From assembly GCF_002902945.1 (NCBI RefSeq), contig NZ_CP026102.1, forward strand, positions 1,054,001-1,118,000: 64,000 bases of DNA, in the 5' to 3' direction. A program made the translations under genes and the position numbers. The notes under the pieces were generated by a model that was not told where the DNA came from, made no database searches, and saw only the letters and a list, made by a program, of their open reading frames with translations. Shown here one piece after another: positions 35,473-43,971 of the stretch (its first letter is position 1; every line of letters begins with the position of its first letter). The DNA comes from Paraburkholderia caribensis. Its GTDB lineage: Bacteria; Pseudomonadota; Gammaproteobacteria; Burkholderiales; Burkholderiaceae.

Positions 35473-36790
35473 CATGAATCGAGATGTAGTCTACGTAATG
35501 CTCGCGTCGGCATTGCCCGCCTTCGGAAATTTCGTAGCGGTAGCACTTGCGCTGCGTTATCTAGACGCGGTGTGGCTGGGTAAATCGTACGCGCTGTTGG
35601 CATTCTTTTTCGTCGCAATCGACCTTTTTAATTTCGGATCGCCTCGGATCTTCACTGTCGAGAAAGTGCGATCGCGCGTATCCACATTGATTTTCCTTGA
35701 TTGCATCAGCGCGGTGGGTTCGACGGTGGTGTTCTCGGTTTTTGGCACGCTGTTCGCGCATTACGGTGTATTTGCGAGCACGCAGCTTGGCGTGCCGATG
35801 GTGCTGGCGCCGATGTGTTATGGGTTGTCGCACTACGCGCTAGGCGTTATGCGGTTTTACAGGCGCAGCGGCACCGTCTGCGTGATCTCGACGGTATCCG
35901 CGGTCAGTCGAGTGCTGATCGTCGTATTGCTGATCAAGAAACGCTCTCTCGATCCATTTCTCCCAGATCTGCTGTTGTTTGTGGAAACCATCTATGGGGC
36001 GATGTTACTGATCGCGTATCTGCACTCGACGCGTCGCGGGCCTCCGCGCGGATCTGAATTCTTCCGCCCTGAAGCGGAACATTTCAATTTCCGCACTTTT
36101 GGATATCAGACGTTCTTCTGGGAGAATCGCAAAGAGATTCTAGGTAGTTGGTACGGGAATGCGATCTTTTCTGGGGCGAAGCACATAGACATAGTGATCG
36201 TCAATTTGATCCTCGGGCCGGGGGCGGGATCGTTGTATCGCGGCGTGAAGAGCGTGCACAACCTCGCCTTTAATTGTGGCCAAGGCGTAGCCCTTGTTCT
36301 TACCGGTGGATTTATGCGGATGATGTCCGCGATTCTGTTTTTGCCGCAACGCCACGTCATGGCAGCGGGCGCTGTAATTCTCATGGTCTTCATGTCAACG
36401 GCGAGCTGGTTTGCATGCCGCGTCCATCTGTTTCCGACTGCAGTGCTTGGCTCCCATGCGACGCAGTTGGTCTTCATGTTCGTCGCATTCCTCGGCGCCA
36501 CGTTGATTTTCCTGTGCCGCGTGCTGTCACTTATCGTTTTTTCCGCAGACCGCGCATCATTCGTCAGAATCTCAACATTTGAAGTAGGTGCATCGCTCCT
36601 TTTAGTTTCGGTACTGTCGCGGGGATTCGGGGTGCTCGGTGCGCTGATGGGTGCCGTGATCACAGGCATGCTCGTGCTGATTTTTTCGTTGCTATCTAGT
36701 CGACGCGCGGCGCGACATTTGCTCACGACGCCATACGTGGCCCCTGCACCGACGAGCGTCACGTCCCGAGGTCGCAGAAATGAAACGTAG
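35465..36790 (+). CDS. Polysaccharide flippase, Wzx/MOP-type membrane protein
   Basis: 441-aa protein with about twelve hydrophobic segments, of the polysaccharide transport (MOP exporter) type. It has the family-like N-terminal LPAFGNFVAVALALRYLDAVWLG, equivalent to the first helix pair that leads flippases of this group. In the context of a Wzy-like polymerase and Wza/Wzc it would move lipid-linked repeat units across the inner membrane. It overlaps the preceding fusion gene by 8 bases and the following glucanase gene by 11 bases, so all are one operon. Confidence 0.78.
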   Translation: MADMNRDVVYVMLASALPAFGNFVAVALALRYLDAVWLGKSYALLAFFFVAIDLFNFGSPRIFTVEKVRSRVSTLIFLDCISAVGSTVVFSVFGTLFAHYGVFASTQLGVPMVLAPMCYGLSHYALGVMRFYRRSGTVCVISTVSAVSRVLIVVLLIKKRSLDPFLPDLLLFVETIYGAMLLIAYLHSTRRGPPRGSEFFRPEAEHFNFRTFGYQTFFWENRKEILGSWYGNAIFSGAKHIDIVIVNLILGPGAGSLYRGVKSVHNLAFNCGQGVALVLTGGFMRMMSAILFLPQRHVMAAGAVILMVFMSTASWFACRVHLFPTAVLGSHATQLVFMFVAFLGATLIFLCRVLSLIVFSADRASFVRISTFEVGASLLLVSVLSRGFGVLGALMGAVITGMLVLIFSLLSSRRAARHLLTTPYVAPAPTSVTSRGRRNET

Positions 36791-38120
36791 AACGTTACTT
36801 TTGGGATGCTTGAGTATTCCGTCCGCCTGGATGGCTTCACGTGTATCAGCGCTACAGCCAACGAGCAAGCGGGTGTTTGCACACTATATGGTCGCGTGGC
36901 CGCGCGGCGGCCCGAACGCGAGCGTTGACGACTATATTGCTGAGTTCCGGGACGCACAGGAACGTGGCATAGATGGTTTCGCCCTGAACTGCGGCGGCTG
37001 GAATCGCAGCGAGCCGCTTTATCGCGCACGCGTGCTGAAGATGTATCGTGCCGCCGAGCAACTCGGAAGCGGCTTCAAGCTTTTCGTGTCGGCGGATGGT
37101 AAAGCTCAATACGAGCTGGACGACATTGTAAAAAGTACCGCTGGCCTCCCCGGGCAATTGATGGTCGGCGCACGACCGGTGGTTTCGGCGTATGCGTTGG
37201 GAGGAAAAAATCCTGCGCGCTGCGAATCACTGATCGAGCAAGCGGAATTGCTTGGTGTGTATTTCGTCCCTCACTTCGCACCGTCTACAGGTGAAGCAGA
37301 AATCACGGGTGCCGTCGCGAATGAAGTCGTGAATCGGTGCCTTTCGACGCAGGGCTATTTCTATTTCGGCGCAGCCGGCGAACCGGATTCACTGGCAAGG
37401 TCCGTTAAAAATCTGGCAACCTCGCTGAAGTCGGCAGGCAAGCTGTTTATGGCATCGGTCACGCCATATTATCGAGGCCTCCCGACCGGTACGAACTACC
37501 GTGCGTTCGAAACCGATGGTTTCGCGGGCATGGCGACCGAATGGCTCTCTGCGATTCGCTCGAATGCGGATTGGGTGCAAATAGTGACATGGAACGACTG
37601 GGCGGAATCAACATATGTCGCCCCGATCGGCAGTAATACCCGTGCGAATGTCTATGACCCTCGCTTCGGTGCTTTACTGAGTCACCGTGCATACCTTGAT
37701 GCGAGCCGCTATTTTATTGAGTGGTTCAAGCTCGGTGCTGCGCCCAAGATCATTCAGGATAAGTTCTACTATTTCTATCGTCTGCATCCGGTGGGCGTGA
37801 GCGAAATGAAGGGAATCGGCGCGTCCTTGGGCATTTTCGCTGCACCACGATCCCGTACTATATTGACCGAACAAGTCCATGTAACGTTATTCCTGACCAG
37901 CTCTGCGACGCTCGTCATCGGACTGGGCGACAGATATACGACGCATGATCTGCCGGCTGGCGTCAGTGAAGTCACCTCACCATCATTACCTGGTGCCCCA
38001 CGCTTCACGCTTATTCGCAACGGCAGGATAATCGCCGAAAAGAGAGGCGAGGAGCCCATTCGTACAGGCGACTTCAGTGGCGCATTCAACTACTTTGGCG
38101 GTTCGTGGGATCCGAGCTAG
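36780..38120 (+). CDS. Putative secreted glycoside hydrolase, GH71 (alpha-1,3-glucanase) type
   Basis: 446-aa protein with an N-terminal export signal (MKRRTLLLGCLSIPSAWMASRVSALQ; twin arginine at residues 3-4). The catalytic domain begins with RVFAHYMVAWPRGG and contains DGFALNCGGWN, LFVSADGKAQYELDDIV and WVQIVTWNDWAESTYVAPI, the pattern of GH71 endo-alpha-1,3-glucanases, a family known mainly from fungi. It overlaps the flippase gene, so it belongs to the operon. A role in trimming or releasing the polymer is plausible; an alpha-1,3-linked glucan-like backbone would be implied but is not proven. Confidence 0.75.
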   Translation: MKRRTLLLGCLSIPSAWMASRVSALQPTSKRVFAHYMVAWPRGGPNASVDDYIAEFRDAQERGIDGFALNCGGWNRSEPLYRARVLKMYRAAEQLGSGFKLFVSADGKAQYELDDIVKSTAGLPGQLMVGARPVVSAYALGGKNPARCESLIEQAELLGVYFVPHFAPSTGEAEITGAVANEVVNRCLSTQGYFYFGAAGEPDSLARSVKNLATSLKSAGKLFMASVTPYYRGLPTGTNYRAFETDGFAGMATEWLSAIRSNADWVQIVTWNDWAESTYVAPIGSNTRANVYDPRFGALLSHRAYLDASRYFIEWFKLGAAPKIIQDKFYYFYRLHPVGVSEMKGIGASLGIFAAPRSRTILTEQVHVTLFLTSSATLVIGLGDRYTTHDLPAGVSEVTSPSLPGAPRFTLIRNGRIIAEKRGEEPIRTGDFSGAFNYFGGSWDPS

Positions 38121-38345
38121 GTGAGATGCAGGGGCCACGTCCTTTTGCGTCGCCATTTGTGTACTGTATCACCTTACGCCAGTCGAGCCAGAGTAGGGGA
38201 TCCCGGTCGCCGTCAGGGAGCATCTATCTAGCCTGTTATCGGAATCTGTTTGAGAGCGTGCCAAAGAGATGTGAGATAAAAAGCGAAAATAAAAAATGGG
38301 TTGCAACGTTGGTTTGGAAGAGGATGGCGGGCGAAAACAAACATA

Positions 38346-39716
38346 TTAGTAGGCGCCGTTCCCCACAAAGCCTTTGAAAATAGTCAAAGCAATAATTTTC
38401 ATATCGAACCAAAACGTCCAGTGCTGGATGTAATGCATATCGAACCTGACCCGGGCTTCCATCTGCTCGAGTTGCGCTGTTTCGCCTCGGTGGCCATTGA
38501 TTTGAGCCCAGCCTGTGATCCCAGGCTTGATCCGGTAGCGAAACATATAGTGTTGAACAAGCTCTTTGTAATACTCGTCATGCTCGACAGCATGAGGGCG
38601 CGGCCCGACTACTGACATTTCACCCTTAAGGACGTTGAAGAATTGAGGTAATTCATCGAGGCTCGTGCTTCGCAGAAACCGACCCACTTTAGTCACCCGG
38701 GAATCGCCCTTGCGCGCCTGAACGACAGTGCCGGGCTTGTCTGCTCCATGGAACATCGTCCGAAACTTGTAGATCGAAAAGACGTCTCCGTTCATACCCT
38801 TTCGGTGTTGTCGGAACAACACAGGGCCTGGCGACGATAATTTCACGGAAATTGCGATCGCCATCAGAAGCGGTGAGATTAATAAAAGGACGCAAAAAGA
38901 AAATATACGATCGAACAATTCTTTAGGAACGACATCCCATCCTCGATCCGGCGCTGCCATGATGTTCAGGATGGGAACCCCACGGTAATCTCCCATTACG
39001 GCCGCATTCGAGATATTTCCATCGGACATGGGAAGGACTCTGATATTGATGAATGCGTCACGGAACTCATCGAATAGATGTTCGACAGAAATGGGTTCAA
39101 AAGGCGAATTGATGATCCAGATCTCCATAAGCTTTCGTGTCCGAACGATCTGCTTAAGGGTATTTAGTTCTCGAACTGCTGGAATGTGATCAATTATCGT
39201 GTCCATCGGTAGGGACGGATCGAAAATGACCTCTGGGACGAAGGCGTTTCGCGTCCGTGGAGCGATGCGTTCGAGCAAATCGCCGTTCGCGGCGAAAGGG
39301 GCGACGATTGCGATCCGGGGCGGTGCGAATCGCCGCGAGCGAAGCAGCAAGGGCAGTGCGTGGACAGCTAAACGTCCAACGATGATCGTGCACGCGGCTA
39401 TGACCGTCCACCACAATAGCCATTGCTCCCGTATCTCCCGGCCAGGATAGCCGTGTGAGAGCGCAGTCAAAATGAATTGGGCCAGAAACCAGCCAAGAAG
39501 CGCCCGAAACGCGCTATTGAACGCCGAATCGTAGCGAAATGGCCGATAGACACGTGTCAATTGAAACGTGATGAATGGGAGCACAAGCCCGAGCAGTCCC
39601 AGTAGACCATCAACATTTGTGAATGTTGCGTGGTCGTGAAAGACGATGATTTGTGAAACATAAGCGGATGTCGAAATACATAGGAAATCGGTGGCTTTGG
39701 AAATAGGTGTTAGCAT
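38346..39716 (-). CDS. Undecaprenyl-phosphate sugar phosphotransferase (WcaJ/GumD-type priming enzyme)
   Basis: 456-aa polyprenol phosphoglycosyltransferase that transfers the first sugar phosphate to the lipid carrier. Four to five N-terminal hydrophobic segments, a central CoA-binding-like domain and a C-terminal catalytic domain are visible. The last contains KFRTMFHGADKPGT, STSLDELPQFFNVLKGEMSVVGPRPHAVEH and RYRIKPGITGWAQINGHRGE, the standard motifs. It is on the opposite strand to the assembly operon and ends 225 bp from its last gene, so it is transcribed separately. That gap is AT-rich (38270-38330) and holds no clear terminator. The upstream start is uncertain because the ribosome site is weak. 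Confidence 0.88.
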   Translation of the reverse strand: MLTPISKATDFLCISTSAYVSQIIVFHDHATFTNVDGLLGLLGLVLPFITFQLTRVYRPFRYDSAFNSAFRALLGWFLAQFILTALSHGYPGREIREQWLLWWTVIAACTIIVGRLAVHALPLLLRSRRFAPPRIAIVAPFAANGDLLERIAPRTRNAFVPEVIFDPSLPMDTIIDHIPAVRELNTLKQIVRTRKLMEIWIINSPFEPISVEHLFDEFRDAFINIRVLPMSDGNISNAAVMGDYRGVPILNIMAAPDRGWDVVPKELFDRIFSFCVLLLISPLLMAIAISVKLSSPGPVLFRQHRKGMNGDVFSIYKFRTMFHGADKPGTVVQARKGDSRVTKVGRFLRSTSLDELPQFFNVLKGEMSVVGPRPHAVEHDEYYKELVQHYMFRYRIKPGITGWAQINGHRGETAQLEQMEARVRFDMHYIQHWTFWFDMKIIALTIFKGFVGNGAY

Positions 39717-39771
39717 TGTTTTAATGTGCCAATTGCGTTCCGGAAGGCGTGTCTAGTCGATTCACGGATTG

Positions 39772-40770
39772 TCACGCTCCTGCGTGAGTTGCTTGAAATC
39801 CGTTCCGATACTCCGTCGGCGAAATGTGCCAGACCTGCCGAAAGAGTCTCGCAAGACACTCCCCACTGGTCAGCCCACAGCGCCGCGCGATCTTGTCGAC
39901 CGGCAAGTCACTCGATATGAGCATCGCCGCAGCGAGCTCAACGCGCGACCGTCGCAGATGCTCAGACGGCTTCACCCCCATTTCCGCTCGAAAATGCCGC
40001 AAATACGAGCGGTCGCTCATCCCTGCCATCTGCGCGGCGACCGTAATCGAAATTGGCCTATTGCAGTTGCGCGTGATCCACCGCGCGCTCTCGTGGATCT
40101 TCTCCGTGATCGACTTGGCACCGTTGGCAGCGATGGCATTGAATTCAGCCAATCCAGTATCAGGAAGATGTTCAAGCACGCGTCGCAACACGGACAAACC
40201 AAAGTCCTGCCTGATCAATCCAAGCGCGTGCCGCACTGCTGACCGCGATGCATGATCTGACGTGTTGTTGCCCGTGGGGCCGCCTGGTTGGAGGCCACCA
40301 GCATCCGTCCGAACCCGTGGATTTTGAATTTGGCTAGACGCGACGACATCCAACGAAGCATCGCCGTTTCCAATAACGAAAACCTCATCAACGTGTGACG
40401 TCGTGCCGCGAAGCCATCCACTGATCTTCACATCTCTTGTAACGTCCACCGCCATTTCTCCGCCCGCGACAAATACCGCCCGACCGGACCGAAACAGCTC
40501 GACTGATTGTGTCAACACATCGATACGCGCGGAACTGGACACACAACCACCGTCGCTCGAAACAAAAACGGTCCTATAGCGAGGCGCGTCATCATGCCCA
40601 GCAGCCAGAACCTGATTCGCCTTGTCGAATACGTCGACAACTTCCACTGCCGGCAACAGCGAAAACCCGTCGAAGACGAAGATCCCGATAACGTGAGTAC
40701 CAGGGCTCGCAGTGTGATTTGAAAGTGTGCGGTTCGGACTACGCGAAACATCGTGGTAAGTCGTTTTCAT
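39772..40770 (-). CDS. GlxA/AraC-family transcriptional regulator next to the EPS genes
   Basis: 332-aa regulator with a DJ-1/PfpI-like N-terminal domain (VIGIFVFDGFSLLPAVEVVDVFDKANQV) and a C-terminal AraC helix-turn-helix pair (ITVAAQMAGMSDRSYLRHFRAEMGVKPSEHL, VDKIARRCGLTSGECLARLFRQVWHISPTEYR). Start at 40770 is set by GGAGG five bases upstream. It is codirectional with and 55 bp upstream of the priming transferase gene. It probably controls that gene or the whole exopolysaccharide island; the ligand is unknown. It is a distant paralogue of the regulator at 17514. Confidence 0.82.
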   Translation of the reverse strand: MKTTYHDVSRSPNRTLSNHTASPGTHVIGIFVFDGFSLLPAVEVVDVFDKANQVLAAGHDDAPRYRTVFVSSDGGCVSSSARIDVLTQSVELFRSGRAVFVAGGEMAVDVTRDVKISGWLRGTTSHVDEVFVIGNGDASLDVVASSQIQNPRVRTDAGGLQPGGPTGNNTSDHASRSAVRHALGLIRQDFGLSVLRRVLEHLPDTGLAEFNAIAANGAKSITEKIHESARWITRNCNRPISITVAAQMAGMSDRSYLRHFRAEMGVKPSEHLRRSRVELAAAMLISSDLPVDKIARRCGLTSGECLARLFRQVWHISPTEYRNGFQATHAGA

Positions 40771-41253
40771 CAATGCCTCCCGGCCGCGTATCGGTGAGCC
40801 TTGGCGCGAAGCATGATTGAGCGTTGAGACGAACGGTCGGGTCCAAAGCTCTGTCGTTAGCTTAAGCGCGCGCCACATAGAGGCGCAGAGAATACGAATC
40901 CCTTTCCGCAAGTCCTATCGGACGATTCCGATTCACAGTGTAGAAGTTTCGTGCGGGAGAGCTTTAGCGAAAATACGCGACGAGATCTCGAACTTCCCCT
41001 ACGGACCAATTCAATCCCACGAATTGATGCACCATTCGTGGGCATTTCACAACGAATTTCGTCCCGGTCCGTAGTACAACTGGACTACATGGTTGCGCTC
41101 GGGCAGCATCACGTCCGTTGCACGCACCTGTACCAGGAAGCGCGTGCAAACAAATCGGCAACAAAGCTGAACGAATATTAAGCATGCCGAACAAAAGTGT
41201 TAAAAACACAAAACGCACCAGCCACCATATCTACCAAAATCGGAGATCGTCTA
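40771..41253. other. Divergent region upstream of the second porin gene
   Basis: 483 bp without a gene. The first 200 bp show nothing clear. From 40999 the sequence is rich in dyads (described separately), and an 8-bp pair TTGCACGC/GCGTGCAA lies at 41118-41125 and 41142-41149. GGAGA at 41242-41246 is the porin ribosome site. Confidence 0.6.
40999..41074. promoter_or_regulatory. Nested inverted repeats upstream of the porin gene
   Basis: Outer arms CTACGGACC (40999-41007) and GGTCCGTAG (41066-41074) enclose inner arms CCCACGAA (41016-41023) and TTCGTGGG (41035-41042) with an 11-base loop. All arms are perfect. The segment would fold into a stem with an inner hairpin and could be an operator array, a structured leader or a small RNA. 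Confidence 0.45.
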
Positions 41254-42405
41254 ATGAAGAAACAGGTCATCGCGCTGGCTGCTACAGCCGCCTTCACAGC
41301 TCCCGTGTTCGCACAGAGCAGCGTCACGCTATATGGCGTGATCGATGAAGGTATCAACTATACAAATAGCGTCGGCGGCCACAGCGTCGTCGAATTGCAA
41401 AGCGGCTATGCGCAAGGCAGCCGTTGGGGCCTGAAAGGGGCGGAAGATCTGGGCGCTGGCAACAAGGCGATCTTCCAGTTGGAAAACGGTTTCGACGTGA
41501 ATAGCGGCCGTTTGGGGCAGGGCGGCCGCATGTTCGGCCGTCAGGCGTACGTTGGTGTGTCGAACGACCGGTTCGGTACGGTCACGCTGGGCCGTCAATA
41601 CGATTCCGTCGTCGATTACCTCGCGCAAACGACGTCGAACGGCAACTGGTCTGGCTATCTGTTCTCGCACCCGTTCGATAACGACAACACGGACAACTCG
41701 TTCCGCGTCAACAACACGGTCAAGTACGCGAGTCCTGACATCGCCGGCTTCCAGTTCGGTGGCACGTACAGCTTCAGCAACGACACGAACTTTGCCAACA
41801 ACCGTCAATACAGCTTCGGTGCACAATATGCAACGGGCAGCCTGTTGCTCGCCGCCGCTTACTTGCAGGCGAACAACACGGGCGCAACGTCAAGCGGCGC
41901 GATCGCAACCAACGACGCCAGCTTCCTCGCCCAGCGCATGCGTGTATTCGCCGCAGGGGTCAACTACACGTTCGGCTCGGCGACGGTCGGCTTTGCTTAT
42001 ACGAACTCGACCTACAACAACCCGACGGGCAACGGCTATCTCGGCACGCCGGGCGCGATCGTCGCGGCAGGCTCGACGCTCAACCGCCTGAGGTTCCAGA
42101 ACTTCGAACTGAACGCGAAGTATCAATTGACGCCCGCGTTCTATGTCGGCGGCGAATACGTGTACACGCTGGAGAACTACGATTCGTCGACGGGCAGCGC
42201 AAAGCCCAAGGTTCACACGGTGGGCCTGATGGCGGACTACAACATCTCCAAACGCACGGACTTCTACGTTCAAGGTGTGTACCAGAAGGTCGCAGGCGAC
42301 AAGACGAATTCGATCATGGACAACGCGTTCATTCTCGGAACACAGGCTCCATCGTCGACATCGAACCAGCTCGCGTTCCGCGCAGCGATTCGCCACAAGT
42401 TCTGA
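41254..42405 (+). CDS. Outer-membrane porin (trimeric, Burkholderia type)
   Basis: 383-aa porin with a signal peptide cleaved after A20 (APVFA|QSS) and the SSVTLYGVIDEGINYTNS start. GAEDLGAGNKAIFQLENGFDVNSGRLGQGGRMFGRQAYVGVS is the classical strand region, and it ends in AIRHKF. The ATG at 41254 follows GGAGA. It is a single transcription unit with a structured upstream region and a strong terminator, and differs clearly from the porin at 16311. Confidence 0.92.
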   Translation: MKKQVIALAATAAFTAPVFAQSSVTLYGVIDEGINYTNSVGGHSVVELQSGYAQGSRWGLKGAEDLGAGNKAIFQLENGFDVNSGRLGQGGRMFGRQAYVGVSNDRFGTVTLGRQYDSVVDYLAQTTSNGNWSGYLFSHPFDNDNTDNSFRVNNTVKYASPDIAGFQFGGTYSFSNDTNFANNRQYSFGAQYATGSLLLAAAYLQANNTGATSSGAIATNDASFLAQRMRVFAAGVNYTFGSATVGFAYTNSTYNNPTGNGYLGTPGAIVAAGSTLNRLRFQNFELNAKYQLTPAFYVGGEYVYTLENYDSSTGSAKPKVHTVGLMADYNISKRTDFYVQGVYQKVAGDKTNSIMDNAFILGTQAPSSTSNQLAFRAAIRHKF

Positions 42406-42454
42406 TCGCGCGATGTAGCAAGCGACATTCGTGTCGTGAGATTTCCATGCATTT

Positions 42455-42491
42455 CCCGTCGCGCCTCATCAGAAGCCCGACGGGTTTTTTT
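42455..42491 (+). terminator. Rho-independent terminator of the second porin gene
   Basis: CCCGTCG (42455-42461) pairs with CGACGGG (42478-42484), followed by seven T. The end of the convergent nudK gene (42490) abuts it. Confidence 0.88.
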
Positions 42492-43107
42492 ATTCGCGCA
42501 TTTCGTGCGCCGCTGTGCCTTCATTCACAAACAGATGAAGCGCCGCGTACTGCAACAACATGATGGTCTTGCCGTCCACTATGTCGCCTTTCGCGATCAT
42601 TGCTAATGCATCGTCGAAGGGCAGTTCGAGTACTTCGATATCTTCGCCTTCATCGGCGATTCCTCCGCCACGGCTGATGCGCGCATCGGCATCGTATTCG
42701 GCGACGAAGAAGTAGAGCTTCTCGGTCACCGAGCCCGGACTCATGAACGCTTCGAACACCTTGCGCACGCATGCCACGCGATAGCCGGTTTCCTCTTCGA
42801 CTTCAGCGCGAATCCTTTCTTCCGGCGATGCCTCTTCGAGTAATCCGGCGGGCGTTTCGATCAACATCCCTTCGTGTCCATTGACGAACGCAGGCAAGCG
42901 GAACTGCCGCGTCAGCACGACGGTCCGTCGGCGTGGGTCGTAGAGCAGCAGCGTCGCACCGTTGCCGCGATCGTATGTCTCGCGGCTCTGCCGTTGCCAA
43001 CTGCCATCTGCCCGCCGGTAGTCGAACACGGTCTTCTTCAGGACGTACCAGTCGTCGGACAGCACCTGCACATCGACGATACGCACGCGGTCGGCCGTTT
43101 TGTCCAT
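42490..43107 (-). CDS. nudK: GDP-mannose pyrophosphatase (Nudix hydrolase NudK)
   Basis: 205-aa Nudix hydrolase very similar in layout to E. coli NudK: RETYDRGNGATLLLYDPRRRTVVLTRQFRLPAFVNGHEG, then FEAFMSPGSVTEKLYFFVAEY and DEGEDIEVLELPFDDALAMI. NudK hydrolyses GDP-mannose and other nucleotide sugars or ADP-ribose. The Nudix box (GLLEEASPEERIRAEVEEETGY) deviates from the textbook motif as it also does in E. coli NudK. It is divergent from a DeoR regulator gene, 96 bp apart. Control of the GDP-mannose pool could touch exopolysaccharide synthesis. Confidence 0.9.
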   Translation of the reverse strand: MDKTADRVRIVDVQVLSDDWYVLKKTVFDYRRADGSWQRQSRETYDRGNGATLLLYDPRRRTVVLTRQFRLPAFVNGHEGMLIETPAGLLEEASPEERIRAEVEEETGYRVACVRKVFEAFMSPGSVTEKLYFFVAEYDADARISRGGGIADEGEDIEVLELPFDDALAMIAKGDIVDGKTIMLLQYAALHLFVNEGTAAHEMRE

Positions 43108-43139
43108 GAATCCTCCTTGTCCCGAACGGAACCATGGTA

Positions 43140-43177
43140 TCGTGCAGGTTCATGCAAAATCAAGAAAATTCGTGCAG
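43140..43177. promoter_or_regulatory. Phased TC(G/A)TGCA repeats between nudK and the DeoR gene
   Basis: TCGTGCAG at 43140, TCATGCAA at 43150 and TCGTGCAG at 43170 lie 10 and 20 bp apart, on one face of the helix, in the 96-bp divergent gap. This suggests an operator for the DeoR-type protein encoded just downstream. Confidence 0.45.
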
Positions 43178-43203
43178 TCCGGAAAAACGGCACCAACAGA
43201 CAA

Positions 43204-43959
43204 ATGCTGACTTCCCAACGTAAGAAGCTGATTCTCGATGCGCTCCAGCGCGACGGCCAGGTGCTGGCCAAACCGCTGAGCGAGGCATTCGGCGTCTCCG
43301 AAGACACGGTGCGCCGCGACCTGCGCGAGCTTGCCGCAGAGGGCAAGCTGCAGCGCGTGCACGGCGGCGCATTGCCTTCATCGCCGGCGGTGGCGAATCT
43401 CGCCGGGCGCCAGGCGATCGGCTCGGAAGCGAAGGCGGCGATCGGCCGGGCCGCCGCGCGGATGATCGCGCCGGGCCAGATCGCCTTCATCGACGGCGGT
43501 ACGACTGCTGTCCAGCTGGCGCGCCATCTCCCCGCCGACCTGCGCGCGACGATCGTGACGCACAGTCCGAGCGTCGCGGTGGAACTCGCGGCGCACGAGG
43601 CGCTGGAGGTTGTGATCATCGGCGGGCGGCTGTTCCGTCATTCGATGGTGACAGTCGGCGCGGCCGCGATCGAAGCGCTCGGCCACATTCGCGCCGATCT
43701 CTATTTCATGGGTGTAACGGGCGTTCATCCCGAGGCAGGGTTGAGCACAGGGGATCTCGAAGAGGCTTACGTGAAGCGCGCGCTGGTGGCGCGCGCGGCA
43801 GAGACAGTCGTGCTCGCGTCGTCGGAGAAGTTGAATGCCGCGTCGGCATACATGATTGCGGGCATCGACGCAGCGAGCACGATCATCGTCGAGAAGGGCG
43901 CGTCCGCGTCGACCACCGCGCCATTCGAAGCGCTCGGCGTGACGATCGTGCGCGCGTGA
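43204..43959 (+). CDS. DeoR/GlpR-family transcriptional regulator
   Basis: 251-aa repressor-type protein. The N-terminal helix-turn-helix reads LTSQRKKLILDALQRDGQVLAKPLSEAFGVSEDTVRRDLRELAAEGKLQRVHGGA, and the sugar-phosphate-sensing DeoRC domain includes IAFIDGGTTAVQLARHLP and VEVVIIGGRLF-like strands. Start at 43204 is where the family begins; the longer frame upstream crosses the nudK promoter region. It may regulate nudK and itself; no sugar catabolic operon is adjacent, so the ligand is open. Confidence 0.9.
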   Translation: MLTSQRKKLILDALQRDGQVLAKPLSEAFGVSEDTVRRDLRELAAEGKLQRVHGGALPSSPAVANLAGRQAIGSEAKAAIGRAAARMIAPGQIAFIDGGTTAVQLARHLPADLRATIVTHSPSVAVELAAHEALEVVIIGGRLFRHSMVTVGAAAIEALGHIRADLYFMGVTGVHPEAGLSTGDLEEAYVKRALVARAAETVVLASSEKLNAASAYMIAGIDAASTIIVEKGASASTTAPFEALGVTIVRA

Positions 43960-43971
43960 GTCCAGCGGACT

